A stretch of DNA of 64,000 nucleotides from G942493375 sp942493375 (GCA_942493375.1 OW818698.1:186001-250000), one strand, 5' to 3'; positions 32,530-42,400 are shown, counted from the first letter of the stretch. A program made the numbers and translations. Notes: a model not told the origin generated them from the letters alone.

Positions 32530-33684
32530 CTATTCAATCGCGATCGGCAGGAATGAATTAAGAGGCATATCGGAATCGTCTACTGCGTTGCAGTATGGGT
32601 TCAAGCCCAGTCCGTAGCCCAGGCGGGCATTGTTATCTACAAGGGGTTCAGTCAGAGTGACTCTTATGCATGTAGGGTCATCTTTGTCTCTGTCAGCTAC
32701 TATGACAAACCGGGTCTGGTGAGGATTGCCTTCACCATCAAATAACTCAAAACCAGCTATATGGTTCTCCGGGTTCCATTTACCTGTCACACCCTTGCAT
32801 ATAACTCGCAGTGCACCAATGTGAGGCTGATCAGCTTTGCACTTTTCAACTCTCACTACATCAGGACCAGCTGGTAACTTCTGCTCCATTCGAAGAGCTG
32901 CCTGAGCCATCCGCTTGCCTAATTTAATTAAACCAGGAGTATCAATATGAATAGCATCAGCAAGTCCAAGGTCATTCGCAGATACACACGCCGTATTAGG
33001 GCATACATCGGGAAGTGTGCGAAGAGCTTCTCTTACAACGTCCCACCAGTGGGCAATGCTCTGGTCAGGATAAACAAACCGCCCAAGCTGGACTACAATC
33101 ACCGGAAGGTCGGGTATACCAGTATCCGCTCTGGCAGCTTCTATCCAGCTGATCATACGTTCCTGATAGTTCGGAGCATCGTTCTCATTGGCATCGGATT
33201 CACCCTGATACCAGAGGATTCCCTTAACGTTGCCGCCAGCCAGCTTGATACGTTCAAGCATTGCACCATACAAACTGCTGCCGCCCTGGTCCTTCTTGTT
33301 CTGGTTCCACTGCTCAAGGGATGTCCCACCGTGCGCAGCCGGAACTATACCTATCGGCTTTCCGAGAGCATCAGCCAGTGTCTTTCCGAACGATATCCCA
33401 AGCCCGGAGCCGCCAACCCTGTTTTCATCCTCCATACGAGCCAATTCTTCATCAGTCTTGTCAGCTAACTCAGGATAAGCAGGCCGCATAAACTGCTGAT
33501 GGACCGGGGTAAAACTCTCCCAGAGCCGGTGAAGCGGTTCACAGGCAACTTCCCACTTCCCTGCAGTAGTAAAGCTGAAAACTCTCTCGTCCGGTTCAAG
33601 CACTCCGACCAGCGCTCCACACCCCTGCATATTCGATTGCCCAGCCAGCACCCATACATCCAGGCCATCAGGAATCTTAACCAT
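32530..33684 (-). CDS. SASA-family carbohydrate acetylesterase
   Basis: 384-residue SGNH-type esterase (sialate O-acetylesterase/SASA domain, formerly DUF303). The nucleophile Ser17 is in VLAGQSNMQG; the second block is GTSLEQWNQNKK and the third LWYQGESDAN, with the late Asp/His in ANDLGLADAIHIDTPG. A C-terminal beta region follows. There is no signal peptide, unlike many family members, so it may act on imported acetylated oligosaccharides. GGAGG precedes ATG 33684. Confidence 0.88.
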   Translation of the reverse strand: MVKIPDGLDVWVLAGQSNMQGCGALVGVLEPDERVFSFTTAGKWEVACEPLHRLWESFTPVHQQFMRPAYPELADKTDEELARMEDENRVGGSGLGISFGKTLADALGKPIGIVPAAHGGTSLEQWNQNKKDQGGSSLYGAMLERIKLAGGNVKGILWYQGESDANENDAPNYQERMISWIEAARADTGIPDLPVIVVQLGRFVYPDQSIAHWWDVVREALRTLPDVCPNTACVSANDLGLADAIHIDTPGLIKLGKRMAQAALRMEQKLPAGPDVVRVEKCKADQPHIGALRVICKGVTGKWNPENHIAGFELFDGEGNPHQTRFVIVADRDKDDPTCIRVTLTEPLVDNNARLGYGLGLNPYCNAVDDSDMPLNSFLPIAIE

Positions 33685-33849
33685 AATACCTCCAGCAAAG
33701 CCATAAAGCTTGCATTAATATTTTGAATTCAGGACAACAATTGCCCCGCCTGTTGAAGTTTACCCCCAGAGGACGGTTTCGTCAATAGGATTTTTTAGGG
33801 AGACAGGATCAACAAGATTTACAAGATACATATTTAACAGGTAGTGAAC

Positions 33850-34926
33850 TTAATTCTTCTCCAACCAGTCCACTAGTTCCTTGGTGTTTGCTGGGCTGTC
33901 TCCCACGTTATAAATCACCCGGTTCGAGCGCAGTTCGCGGTGGATAGTCTTTGCCATCTCAGCATTTACAGCAATATGCAGGAACTTGCCTGCGTCCAGT
34001 ATCCGGTGATACAGCTCAAACCAGTGCGGATTGTCCGCCAGCGGTTTGTCTGGTCCGGCAACGGGAACCCACTGAACACCATCCAGTTTTTTGAGGCTGA
34101 GTAACGCATCCAAATGTGGAATAGCTTCCGGGCCATCGAGGTGGAATATGGAATGGTCCAGCACATCCAGTTCTCGTGCCAGATATGGAATCACAAACTC
34201 ATCCACCATCGCCGGACTCAACAGGCAGACGAAGTCGCATTGTATAGTGTTGAACAAATCCTCACAATATGCTGATGTCCATGCATACGAACCAGTTTCT
34301 TTCTGCCTGGCTGCATTTGAATACTCTTTTGTAAATCTGGAATACACGGCATCTATCTGCTCCAATGCAGCTTTAGATTCATCCGGATACATCAGTAAAT
34401 CCACACATGCATTCTGAGGATCACGGGCAGCTGCCAGGCCATCAAAGTTGGAGTGCATGTCTATATTGCCTACAACCAGGTCACCATTTGCTTCATCAGC
34501 AAATACAGAAGCAAGTTCAAGCATCGCCTTATATACAAGATTTTCTGCCGACATCTCAATAGGCAATATGTCTGGAAGCTCTCCCGCCATAGGTTCCGAC
34601 CAGGTAACACCACTGTCTTCTGAATAGTTCAGCTTCACACCAAAGAAGGCTGCAAATTGGTCGGGTCCAAAACTCGGGCAGTAAGCAGGCACTTCATCTG
34701 CAACAAACTCCGCACATTCCCTGTAATAGGTCATAGCATTGCGGGCCATCTGTCTGTAATCCCCATTTATATTGAGCGGATATGGCATCCGCACTTTATC
34801 AGCCAGAGCCCAGATTTCGGGATCGTCCTTGAGACAATTCCCCCACACCATCGGTCTCGGATTTTCACTGACCCAAAAAGCTTTCCAACGCTCCACAACT
34901 GGCGCAAATTCAGTTTTTATAGACAT
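33850..34926 (-). CDS. URO-D-like (uroporphyrinogen decarboxylase superfamily) protein
   Basis: 358 residues with a TIM-barrel layout like uroporphyrinogen decarboxylase and related methyltransferases: VPAYCPSFGPDQFAAFFGV, FVCLLSPAMVDEFVIPYLARELDVLD, IFHLDGPEAIPHLDALLSL and VQWVPVAGPD. It is not a true HemE (the N-terminal substrate motif is absent). Relatives are abundant in carbohydrate-rich loci of Armatimonadota and Planctomycetota with unknown reactions. Flanked by the esterase and the YdeI-like gene on the same strand. The 33685-33849 gap has only short GACAGGATCAACAAGATT-type repeat sequence. Confidence 0.75.
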   Translation of the reverse strand: MSIKTEFAPVVERWKAFWVSENPRPMVWGNCLKDDPEIWALADKVRMPYPLNINGDYRQMARNAMTYYRECAEFVADEVPAYCPSFGPDQFAAFFGVKLNYSEDSGVTWSEPMAGELPDILPIEMSAENLVYKAMLELASVFADEANGDLVVGNIDMHSNFDGLAAARDPQNACVDLLMYPDESKAALEQIDAVYSRFTKEYSNAARQKETGSYAWTSAYCEDLFNTIQCDFVCLLSPAMVDEFVIPYLARELDVLDHSIFHLDGPEAIPHLDALLSLKKLDGVQWVPVAGPDKPLADNPHWFELYHRILDAGKFLHIAVNAEMAKTIHRELRSNRVIYNVGDSPANTKELVDWLEKN

Positions 34927-34982
34927 AATGTAATAATAACTCCTCTAAAACTTTCCAAATATAATTGCACAAAATCCGGCTA

Positions 34983-35426
34983 TTAAATGAGCTTTTCGAC
35001 CAATGTCTGCAGACGCCTGGATTTTGTCTCATCACGCTGTGCAGACTCTATTTTATTAATCTCCTCCCGTTTAATATAATCCGGAATCTCCAGGAAATTT
35101 TCAAATGCAGCAGCATCTTTCAATGCAGTAGATATGTATTCCGGAACTACCAATTCCCGCTTTTCTACACACTCCTCAAGCTCAACCTGGACGGCATCAC
35201 TTAATTGCTTCTTCACCAGTTTCTTCATAGCTGCATTGTAGACAAGATAATGCCCATTGCGCGAAGGCAATAGCACACCGTCGAACTGGTGCCCATCTAT
35301 TATAACATTTACATTTACTCTCCCATTAGTCCCAAAATGCTCCTGCGCAGGATATGGAAAGTAGATAACACTCCACTTCATCTTCCCTTCCAGCAGCTTT
35401 ATCTCCGCACTGAAATCATACTTCAT
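34983..35426 (-). CDS. DUF1905/YdeI-OmdA family protein
   Basis: 147 residues. The N-terminal half (WSVIYFPYPAQEHFGTNGRVNVNVIIDG) is a DUF1905-like beta barrel. The C-terminal half (LVVPEYISTALKDAAAFENFLEIPDYIKREEINKIESAQRDETKSRRLQTLVEKL) matches the YdeI/OmdA helical region. Family members have been linked to bacteriocin or cation resistance but are biochemically undefined. GGAGAG upstream supports ATG 35426. Confidence 0.82.
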   Translation of the reverse strand: MKYDFSAEIKLLEGKMKWSVIYFPYPAQEHFGTNGRVNVNVIIDGHQFDGVLLPSRNGHYLVYNAAMKKLVKKQLSDAVQVELEECVEKRELVVPEYISTALKDAAAFENFLEIPDYIKREEINKIESAQRDETKSRRLQTLVEKLI

Positions 35427-35498
35427 CCGCTACTCTCCATAATTCGTCCTTAAGAGGCTTATGTGTGCGCACTACATATTCCTTCAGCCAGGCACTCA

Positions 35499-37562
35499 TT
35501 AAGGCAGCTTCCTGCGGTATTTATCTTTGTACAACCCGATTTTGCTGACAGTTATTGGCTTGAAACCCGGAATCAGTTTGAATGCCTCAGCATTTTTCTT
35601 AAGTGCAAAATCGAACTTAGCAGCATCAACAAAACCCGGATCATCTTTAGTCTCAACGTTTTGTTTCCAGACTCCGGCAGCCCTTATAGCATCACTCACT
35701 TCCACATTGCCGCACTGATAGATTAGGTTCTTTTGAATGATCTGATTCTTAGTATCGATCGGACTCTCATTAAGAATATTTGCAAGCTGAGGATACCTGG
35801 TCTTCCAGGGCTCTTCTTTATACGGAACCAGGTTGAGTTTCTGAGGCAGCTCTACTTCATCCCAGGCATCAGCTATGCGGAAACTCATCGTCATCGGCAT
35901 ATCGCATTTGGCGATGATGTTGTTCTCAATCAGATTATCCCGCCCGGCGTTTACAAGCATTCCACGCCTGGTGCTGTGCATAATATTCCCATAGACAGAT
36001 ATCCCGGCCGTGTTGGTATCCAAATAAATACAGATGTTTCCAACCGCCGATCCACCGCCTATATCGTGCACCAGATTATACCGGACAGTAGTTCCCCGCT
36101 CGCTCCAGTCTCCTCCAGTGCCGATTCCTCCGACATCATCCGCATTCAAACCGACATGGTGGACGTGGTTATATTGAATCAAGTGGTCATTTCCACCGAA
36201 TCCGATCCCACGGTGTGGAGCATCGTGGATATCATTGTTCTCTGCAATAGATCCTACTCCACGCAGAATAATCCCGGCTTCATAGTTCGGTTTCAGGCGT
36301 CCATAGTGGTGGATGTGATTGTTCCTGGCATAGTTATGAGAGGGAGTCAGAGTCTTTCTGTCCCCTCCATTCAAAATAATCCCCGCAGCACCCAGGTTAT
36401 AGACTTCGCTGGAGACTATTCCATTAACAGTCCCGCTATCCATATTCACTGCAGTATTGGCAATGTTGGTTATGTTGCAGCCTGCAATCGTGTTATGGTC
36501 GCCATGTTGTATCTTGATCCCCTCTCCACAGGAATACTGGAATGTCAGGCCCTGGAAGTTTATATAGGAAGCAAATTTGAGCAGAACTATCGGAGCTGGA
36601 AGTATAGAGAGTGATATGTCTTTGCCTGCAAGACCTTCGGGAGGCCAGAAGTACAAGATTCCAGTGTTGCGGTCCAGATAGTATTCGCCAGGCGAATCAA
36701 GCTCTTCCAGCAGGTTCATTGCATAATAGACACCTCCGCTGGGTCCACCTAGACCGTAAAGGTGAGGAGTCGTAAATGTAATTGTCTTATCGTCACTATC
36801 AATTTTTGCTACTTTCATACAGTTCGCAAACCACGAATATGCCCAGAAACCGTTAAGGTATACTTCCGGTGCAGTGAGCCAGCGGGACGGACGGTCACCC
36901 TCATACTGGAACGTTCCCGGACGGTCCGGAGCTTCACCATATCTGGGCATGGAACCACGGTCGATAACTTTGGCTACGTTTGCATATCCGTCATTCGGCC
37001 AGCGTGCAAGCTGCATGACTTTTCCATCATAGAACAGCTCAGGCCATCCTGTGTAACCCAGGAAATTCTCAGGCCACGGATCACCGAAGTAGGTAATCCC
37101 AAGCGACTTCAAATCAGCCTGAAGCACTTTATCCATGGACGTGGGATCCAAACGCTTTAGAATTGCATCATCTCTGACCGGTGTAAAAACCTTATCAGGA
37201 ATTGTCGCACCACCCGAGATCACAACCTTCTCACCTTTATAACTCTGATAGGTAACAGGAGAGTGTGGTGTGCCGGAGTCTATACGGTTGAGCTCGAATG
37301 ATTTTCTCTGCTCATAGGTTCCGCTGTGTATAAAAACAGTCACGCCGCCATCGGGGAACTTCCCGTGTTCCTTTAACTCGCGGATTGCATCCCTTGCTCT
37401 TTCAAGTGTAGCGAATGGACCATCACTCCCCCACCTGTTAGCAGCAGCGAGTTTACCAGTCCATTTGTCATTTCCCTTTTTGGATACATGGAAAAATACA
37501 CCAGCACCTGCAGACACACTCAGCAAGCAAACCATAACAACCAGCAACACCAAAACACGCAT
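35499..37562 (-). CDS. Secreted right-handed beta-helix enzyme, GH141-like
   Basis: 687 residues with a signal peptide (MRVLVLLVVMVCLLSVSAGAG). The N-terminal part (FATLERARDAIRELKEHGKFPDGGVTVFIHSGTY, then VTYQSYKGEKVVISGG) and the WPELFYDGKVMQLARWPNDGYANV block resemble GH141 enzymes. A long series of parallel beta-helix rungs follows (HNTIAGCNITNIANTAVNM..., VGGIGTGGDWSERGTTVRYNLVHDIGG). GH141 includes fucosidase and xylanase activities on complex plant pectins. Family assignment is by pattern, the activity unknown. No cofactor motif suggests a lyase. Confidence 0.8.
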   Translation of the reverse strand: MRVLVLLVVMVCLLSVSAGAGVFFHVSKKGNDKWTGKLAAANRWGSDGPFATLERARDAIRELKEHGKFPDGGVTVFIHSGTYEQRKSFELNRIDSGTPHSPVTYQSYKGEKVVISGGATIPDKVFTPVRDDAILKRLDPTSMDKVLQADLKSLGITYFGDPWPENFLGYTGWPELFYDGKVMQLARWPNDGYANVAKVIDRGSMPRYGEAPDRPGTFQYEGDRPSRWLTAPEVYLNGFWAYSWFANCMKVAKIDSDDKTITFTTPHLYGLGGPSGGVYYAMNLLEELDSPGEYYLDRNTGILYFWPPEGLAGKDISLSILPAPIVLLKFASYINFQGLTFQYSCGEGIKIQHGDHNTIAGCNITNIANTAVNMDSGTVNGIVSSEVYNLGAAGIILNGGDRKTLTPSHNYARNNHIHHYGRLKPNYEAGIILRGVGSIAENNDIHDAPHRGIGFGGNDHLIQYNHVHHVGLNADDVGGIGTGGDWSERGTTVRYNLVHDIGGGSAVGNICIYLDTNTAGISVYGNIMHSTRRGMLVNAGRDNLIENNIIAKCDMPMTMSFRIADAWDEVELPQKLNLVPYKEEPWKTRYPQLANILNESPIDTKNQIIQKNLIYQCGNVEVSDAIRAAGVWKQNVETKDDPGFVDAAKFDFALKKNAEAFKLIPGFKPITVSKIGLYKDKYRRKLP

Positions 37563-37856
37563 TCCCCACCTCCTGAAACACTACTTGTTCAATATACAAC
37601 ATTACATCTCAATTATCCTTAGATATCAAAAAAATCGTATATACAGATCACTGTATCATATTGGACGGATGGGCATATTTTCTGATTTTCTGCGCATTCT
37701 GCAATTTTATTTTCCGAAAATCTGCGTAAATCTGCGAAATCTGCGGATAATAATTTTTGATGCACTTGCTCTGATCCACATCGACACAACCATCCAACAG
37801 GCATATAATGAGAATAATATCTTCATTTATCGATATTGTATTCAAGAGGCAGAATT

Positions 37857-40283
37857 ATGCGTTCCACCAAATCACTTCGAATAGCACTATTATTCACTGT
37901 GCTCAGTATCGCAGCGTCATTGCCCTGTTATGATTCCGAATTAACACCTGTTCCGAAAATCACTGCTCTCAGCCTCGTTGCACCGGATATCATAAGCTTA
38001 TCCATTAAGGATGGAATAGTGCAGCAAGGCAAACCCACAACCTACACACCACAGCCATCCGACAAGATCGTTGTCAATTTCCCTCAGAACTGGTTGTTCA
38101 GGGACGGAACCGCCATCGGAGCAGTTGCAGGCAGGAAGAAAGATATCTTCATGCCATTCGATAAAGTGGTAAGAGGGACCCTCGATCCAAAACAGCTCCA
38201 AAACCCTAAAAACTTCCAATTGATATCAACGTCTGATCCTACACGCAAGACGATCATTTCCCCATCAGCAATATATCGAAAATCATTCCCGAATAATATG
38301 GGTCGCACTGGCCCCTGGGATTTCGTAGGTGCATATTCGCACACGATTTACCTCAAACTGCCAAAACCTCTAAAAGAAGGCTCAACCTACGCCCTCACAT
38401 TCTCCAATATGCCCATGAAACCCTACAGCTTCACGATCAAATCAACCAGCATGCAGAGTGAAGCAATACATATTTCCCAGATAGGATTTAGACCCGATGA
38501 CCCGGAGAAAGTAGCCTTTCTGTCCTGTTGGATGGGAGACGGTGGCGGACTATCATACAAACCCAATCTGCCTTTCCTGATTCTGGATACGAACTCAGGC
38601 AAATCAGTCTACAAATCCAAATTTGCTCTCTCCAAAGCAGCAAATGACAAAACTGAGGATGTATACAACCGCAACTATAACCTGACCGATGTTTACATGG
38701 CGGATTTCGCAAGTCTCAAGCAACCCGGACACTATACGCTTGTTGTCCCTGGAATCGGACGTTCCATGCCCTTCACAATCAGCCCCAATGTATGGCAGGC
38801 TCCTTTTCGCACATCAGTCCGTGGTCTTTTCCACCAGCGCAGCGGTATCACTCTTGGCCCTCCTTATACAAAGTTCATAAGGCCGCGGGATTTCAATCCC
38901 GACGATGGTGTAAAAGTATATGCATCTACAACAAGCATCTTCGACACTGGTGATGGTCCTTTAGGCAACGATATCGAACCTACAAATTTCGCCAACCTGG
39001 TAAAAGGAAAGACTGACACCATCGTCCCCAATGCCTGGGGAGGTTACCACGATGCAGGAGACTGGGACCGCCGCATTCAACACCTTATTTCAACCCGAAA
39101 CTTGCTTGATCTTGTAGAGATGTTTCCCAAATTCTCGTCAAAGATTGGCTTAAACATCCCGGAGTCAGGTAACAAGCTCCCGGATATGCTGGATGAAGCC
39201 CTGTTTGGACTGGACGTCTACCGCCGTCTTCAAACAGCAGAAGGAGGTATCCGTGGAGGCATTGAATCCGAAGAGCATCCCCGTCACGGTGAAACAAGCT
39301 GGCAGGAATCCCTGACAGTGATGACCTATGCTCCGGATGTCTGGTCTTCATACCTATATGCAGGAACTGCCGCAAGAGCTGCTCATGTCCTCGAAGCATA
39401 TGATCCAACACTTGCCAATGAATACCGAGCCAGCGCGTTGCGAGCGATGGCATGGGCGAACGCGCAGCCAGAATCGTCTGCAAAGCCCGCTGACATGACA
39501 GTCCCGCCAAATGCAGGTTATCCTGTTCCACTACATAAATACCACTTGATTCGTGATGCAAAAAACTACGCAGCAGCAGAACTGTTCCGTCTGACAGACG
39601 ATAAACGCTGGAACGAACTCTTTAAAAGCACAACAGTCCTCAACAAACCCAATGCAACTCTGGCACAGTGGCTGAGCCACGACCAGTCTGAAGCTGCATG
39701 GGTGTATGTAAGGACCGATGCAACAGGCGTAGATAAACGACTCAAAGACGACTGCCTGGCAGCAATCAAACGAACAGCAGACGAACGATTAGCAGGCGGT
39801 CAATCAACTGCATTCAGATGGACAAAATACCCCTGGAGGCCATTTGGCATCGGAATACCCGCAACTCCTGATGCTACCAACATGATCTGGGCACACTACC
39901 TGACAAAAGATCCAAAGTATTTGAGTGGCATAATACTGGCAGCTCAGTTCGGAGCAGGAGCAAATCCAACCAACATATGCCTGACAACTGGTGTCGGGCA
40001 GGTATATCCGAAACACCCACTGCATGTTGACTCCAGAACTACTGGTCAGACACCTCCGGAAGGGATAACCGTCCTCGGACCGTTCGATGTGACAAACTCA
40101 TATTTCGAAGGAGACTGGGGCCGCAAGCTCCTTGGTCCATACTGCTATCCAGACCTGCAAACCTGGCCATCGGTAGAAACATACATGGACATATTCTGGA
40201 ACGCCCTGCTATGCGAGTTCACCATCCACGACTCAATAGCCCCCAATCTCTACTGCTGGGGCTACCTGGCAGCAAGGCGTTAA
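37857..40283 (+). CDS. Glycoside hydrolase family 9 (cellulase-type)
   Basis: 808 residues with a signal peptide. After a 170-residue N-terminal region comes an Ig-like cellulase N-domain (ISQIGFRPDDPEKVAFLSCWMG, then GHYTLVVPGIGRSMPFTI) and the GH9 (alpha/alpha)6 catalytic domain. The catalytic-base motif GGYHDAGDWDRR and the LPDMLDEALFGLDVYRRLQ helix are intact; the C-terminal acid lies in the WPSVETYMDIFWNALL region. GH9 enzymes cleave beta-1,4-glucans. ATG 37857 with AGAGG upstream is preferred. It is divergent from the GH141-like gene; the 294-bp gap holds AAATCTGCG-type repeats. Confidence 0.88.
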   Translation: MRSTKSLRIALLFTVLSIAASLPCYDSELTPVPKITALSLVAPDIISLSIKDGIVQQGKPTTYTPQPSDKIVVNFPQNWLFRDGTAIGAVAGRKKDIFMPFDKVVRGTLDPKQLQNPKNFQLISTSDPTRKTIISPSAIYRKSFPNNMGRTGPWDFVGAYSHTIYLKLPKPLKEGSTYALTFSNMPMKPYSFTIKSTSMQSEAIHISQIGFRPDDPEKVAFLSCWMGDGGGLSYKPNLPFLILDTNSGKSVYKSKFALSKAANDKTEDVYNRNYNLTDVYMADFASLKQPGHYTLVVPGIGRSMPFTISPNVWQAPFRTSVRGLFHQRSGITLGPPYTKFIRPRDFNPDDGVKVYASTTSIFDTGDGPLGNDIEPTNFANLVKGKTDTIVPNAWGGYHDAGDWDRRIQHLISTRNLLDLVEMFPKFSSKIGLNIPESGNKLPDMLDEALFGLDVYRRLQTAEGGIRGGIESEEHPRHGETSWQESLTVMTYAPDVWSSYLYAGTAARAAHVLEAYDPTLANEYRASALRAMAWANAQPESSAKPADMTVPPNAGYPVPLHKYHLIRDAKNYAAAELFRLTDDKRWNELFKSTTVLNKPNATLAQWLSHDQSEAAWVYVRTDATGVDKRLKDDCLAAIKRTADERLAGGQSTAFRWTKYPWRPFGIGIPATPDATNMIWAHYLTKDPKYLSGIILAAQFGAGANPTNICLTTGVGQVYPKHPLHVDSRTTGQTPPEGITVLGPFDVTNSYFEGDWGRKLLGPYCYPDLQTWPSVETYMDIFWNALLCEFTIHDSIAPNLYCWGYLAARR

Positions 40284-40358
40284 GAAGGGGAATTATGAGT
40301 TATGAGTTATGAATTATGAAGTGGCGTTATATGAAATCGCAAGGGGAGCCTGTTTACC

Positions 40359-40410
40359 CCGTTAGTCCTGAGTAGCGCAGCGTATCGAAGGGCGGCGGTT
40401 ATGCACGACT
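40359..40410. repeat. Palindrome of family C, isolated copy
   Basis: CCGTTAGTCCTGAGTAGCGC then AGCGTATCGAAGGGCGG, with AACGGG on the far side. The same core recurs at 41.46, 42.42-42.85 and 45.88 kb and inside the type B MITEs. The rest of the 40284-40733 gap is made of the next two elements and a promoter. Confidence 0.7.
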
Positions 40411-40444
40411 TAACGGGCCAGTTCTGTAAAATCCTCGGTTGATA

Positions 40445-40530
40445 TGCATCGGTATCAGAGTGGAGGGGGAGCATAGACCATTATGTTACAGTCACACCCA
40501 CGATCCCACGAAGCGCCGATGCCGATGCAC
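40445..40530. repeat. Imperfect palindrome, family E, copy 1
   Basis: TGCATCGGTATCAGAG on the left pairs imperfectly with CGCCGATGCCGATGCA on the right. The second copy is at 58661-58742 with the same ends and a different middle. Confidence 0.65.
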
Positions 40531-40580
40531 CAGGTAACTGCGAAGAGCACATTTGAAATCATTTATTATGAAAAGTGAAT

Positions 40581-40643
40581 TGTCATTCTGAACGCAGTGA
40601 AGAATCTCAAGGCCCGAGATTCTTCACTGCGTTCAGAATGACA
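40581..40643. repeat. Perfect 28-bp inverted repeat
   Basis: Arms 40581-40608 and 40616-40643 are exact reverse complements (TGTCATTCTGAACGCAGTGA onward) around a 7-base loop. The arm structure resembles the type A core but the sequence differs. It may act as a terminator or be a mobile palindrome. Confidence 0.8.
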
Positions 40644-40672
40644 TTTCCGTTGAATGATGGAAATCTTCCTTG

Positions 40673-40701
40673 TTGACACCACCCAGGAGTATTGTTAAAA
40701 T
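40673..40701 (+). promoter_or_regulatory. Promoter of the cysteine hydrolase gene
   Basis: TTGACA (40673-40678), 17 bp, TAAAAT (40696-40701), 32 bp before the start codon: a near-consensus housekeeping promoter. Confidence 0.7.
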
Positions 40702-40733
40702 CCTATCAAATAACATCGTAAAGGAGAATAATC

Positions 40734-41345
40734 ATGCTTCCAAAGACACTCTTTCAAATCGCAGGTGTTACCCCTATTTCCAGTATTGATCCTGCAAAAA
40801 CTGCAATGCTGCTTATCGATATCCAAATGGACTACTTCACTCCCGGCAAGCTCTTTATTCCCGATGGTGAAGCAATGATCAATACCACTGCAAAACTTCG
40901 AGAGTGGGCACGCAATAAGGGAATCCACATCATACACATTCAGCAGGTCTCTCAAGCTGGTGCCCCTATTTTTGCTGCCTGCTCAAGTGGGGTTGATTTC
41001 CATCCACTGGTAACCCCACAACCGGATGAAAAAGTCATACAGAAGGGTTTCCCCAGCAGCTTCCGGGGCACTGAGCTTCAGGAATACCTGGAGACAAACT
41101 CGATAACAACACTTATCATAACCGGACTTATGACGCATATGTGCGTAGAGACAACCACCAGGGACGCTGCCCAGATGGGTTACAGAGCAGTAGTAGTCTC
41201 CGATGCCTGCGCCAGCCGCGATTTACCGACATTCGATGGAAAAGGCATAATGCCGGCTACCGAAGTCCACACAGCAGCTCTGACCGCCATGTCCGACCGT
41301 TTCGCGGACATAATGACCGCCACATCATTAATGGACCTTGAATAG
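40734..41345 (+). CDS. Cysteine hydrolase, isochorismatase-like
   Basis: 203-residue hydrolase of the isochorismatase/nicotinamidase superfamily. The expected triad is present: Asp29 (LLIDIQMDY), Lys104 (VIQKGFPSS) and Cys137 (GLMTHMCVETTTRDA), with the usual cis-peptide region before the Cys. Substrates in this family include nicotinamide, isochorismate, carbamoyl compounds and ureidoacrylate; this one cannot be specified. AAGGAG precedes ATG 40734 by about eight bases, and the gene has its own promoter. Confidence 0.9.
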   Translation: MLPKTLFQIAGVTPISSIDPAKTAMLLIDIQMDYFTPGKLFIPDGEAMINTTAKLREWARNKGIHIIHIQQVSQAGAPIFAACSSGVDFHPLVTPQPDEKVIQKGFPSSFRGTELQEYLETNSITTLIITGLMTHMCVETTTRDAAQMGYRAVVVSDACASRDLPTFDGKGIMPATEVHTAALTAMSDRFADIMTATSLMDLE

Positions 41346-41454
41346 AACAATTCAGGCAAAACGAAGCTCCTACTTATAAACCTTTACGAGTATAAGATTC
41401 CAGAGCTTATTAATCTCACGTAAAACCGCAAAGAGGTATTAAAAGAGACATAGC

Positions 41455-41505
41455 ACACCCGTTAGTCCTGAGTAGCCGCAGGCGTATCGAAGGGCGGCTG
41501 CGGAG
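41455..41505. repeat. Palindrome of family C upstream of sulfotransferase
   Basis: CACCCGTTAGTCCTGAGTAG then CCGCAGGCGTATCGAAGGGCGG. It is flanked by AAAACCGCAAAGAGG (41418-41432) and TTTGCGGCTTTGCGTGAAAA (41540-41559), partly complementary. No gene is seen in the 41346-41689 gap. Confidence 0.65.
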
Positions 41506-41689
41506 AGTTAGGATATTGAATGTATTCCCTTCTTAGCGCCTTTGCGGCTTTGCGTGAAAATATATTATTAACTCATCCTATATCCAAAAACGCACTGCAA
41601 TTGTGCTCAAATCTCCAAGCAACTGGCAATCGCTAACCTGGTATGGTATGCTGGTTTAATTGTTTTTGAATATGGAAGGACGGCTTATT

Positions 41690-42400
41690 ATGTTAGTTAC
41701 AGTGATCGGCAGAGGACATGGGGGGACAAGGGCAATCTCACACACGCTCTCCGAAAGCGGTGTATATATGGGGGCACAGCTCAATCCATCCAGTGATCTG
41801 GTCCCGGCCGATGACCTTTACGAGGCTTGCAGGGTAATATCCCGCAACGTAGTGCATCTGGGAGGAGTCCAGTGGGATTTCTCTAAGCTCCACACGATGC
41901 CGATAGACCCGGAGTTCACCCGCCTGGTAGAGTCTTATCTATCTTCTGTGCTCTCCAGTGACTCTGAGAATAAGGGTTGGAAATTGCCGGAAACAGTGCT
42001 GACTTATCCCTGGATTATTAGGATGTTTCCTGAAGCGTATTATATCCATTGGACACGTGATCCGCGAGACTCCATACTCGGTGGACATGTGACCGACGAC
42101 CTGTCCGACTTCGATATACCGTATGATCACACCGAAGATATCAGGTTAAAACGCGCGATAAGCTGGAAATACCAAAGGGAGATAATAAAAGCAACTCCCC
42201 CACCCGCGCACACTATCGATATCCGCTTCGAAGACTTCGTTCTCGACCAGGATGCAACTCTGGCCAAGATAGAGAGGTTCCTTGGCATACCGTTAGCCAA
42301 AATAGAGGTCAGACCAGAAGCCGTAGGCCGCTGGAAAACCGACACCGGAGTCCACGATTTCGATTTCCTGAAAGAAGACATGGCGGAACTAGGGTATTGA
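41690..42400 (+). CDS. Sulfotransferase-family protein
   Basis: About 236 residues. The N-terminal VTVIGRGHGGTRAISHTL segment is a PAPS 5'-phosphosulfate-binding-loop-like motif, and YIHWTRDPRDSILGGHV matches the 3'-phosphate-binding region. A C-terminal FEDFVLDQDATLAKIERFLGIPL segment is typical of sulfotransferases. It would move sulfate from PAPS to a sugar or other acceptor. ATG 41690 has AAGGA nine bases upstream; ATG 41672 is an alternative. It converges on cysNC, whose product makes PAPS. A copy of this gene's last codons is found again at about 42675-42716. Confidence 0.82.
   Translation: MLVTVIGRGHGGTRAISHTLSESGVYMGAQLNPSSDLVPADDLYEACRVISRNVVHLGGVQWDFSKLHTMPIDPEFTRLVESYLSSVLSSDSENKGWKLPETVLTYPWIIRMFPEAYYIHWTRDPRDSILGGHVTDDLSDFDIPYDHTEDIRLKRAISWKYQREIIKATPPPAHTIDIRFEDFVLDQDATLAKIERFLGIPLAKIEVRPEAVGRWKTDTGVHDFDFLKEDMAELGY

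Noticed and set aside
35733..36614. 293-codon plus-strand open frame
   Set aside because: Antisense to the GH141-like gene, which has clear family motifs and a signal peptide; composition is not protein-like.
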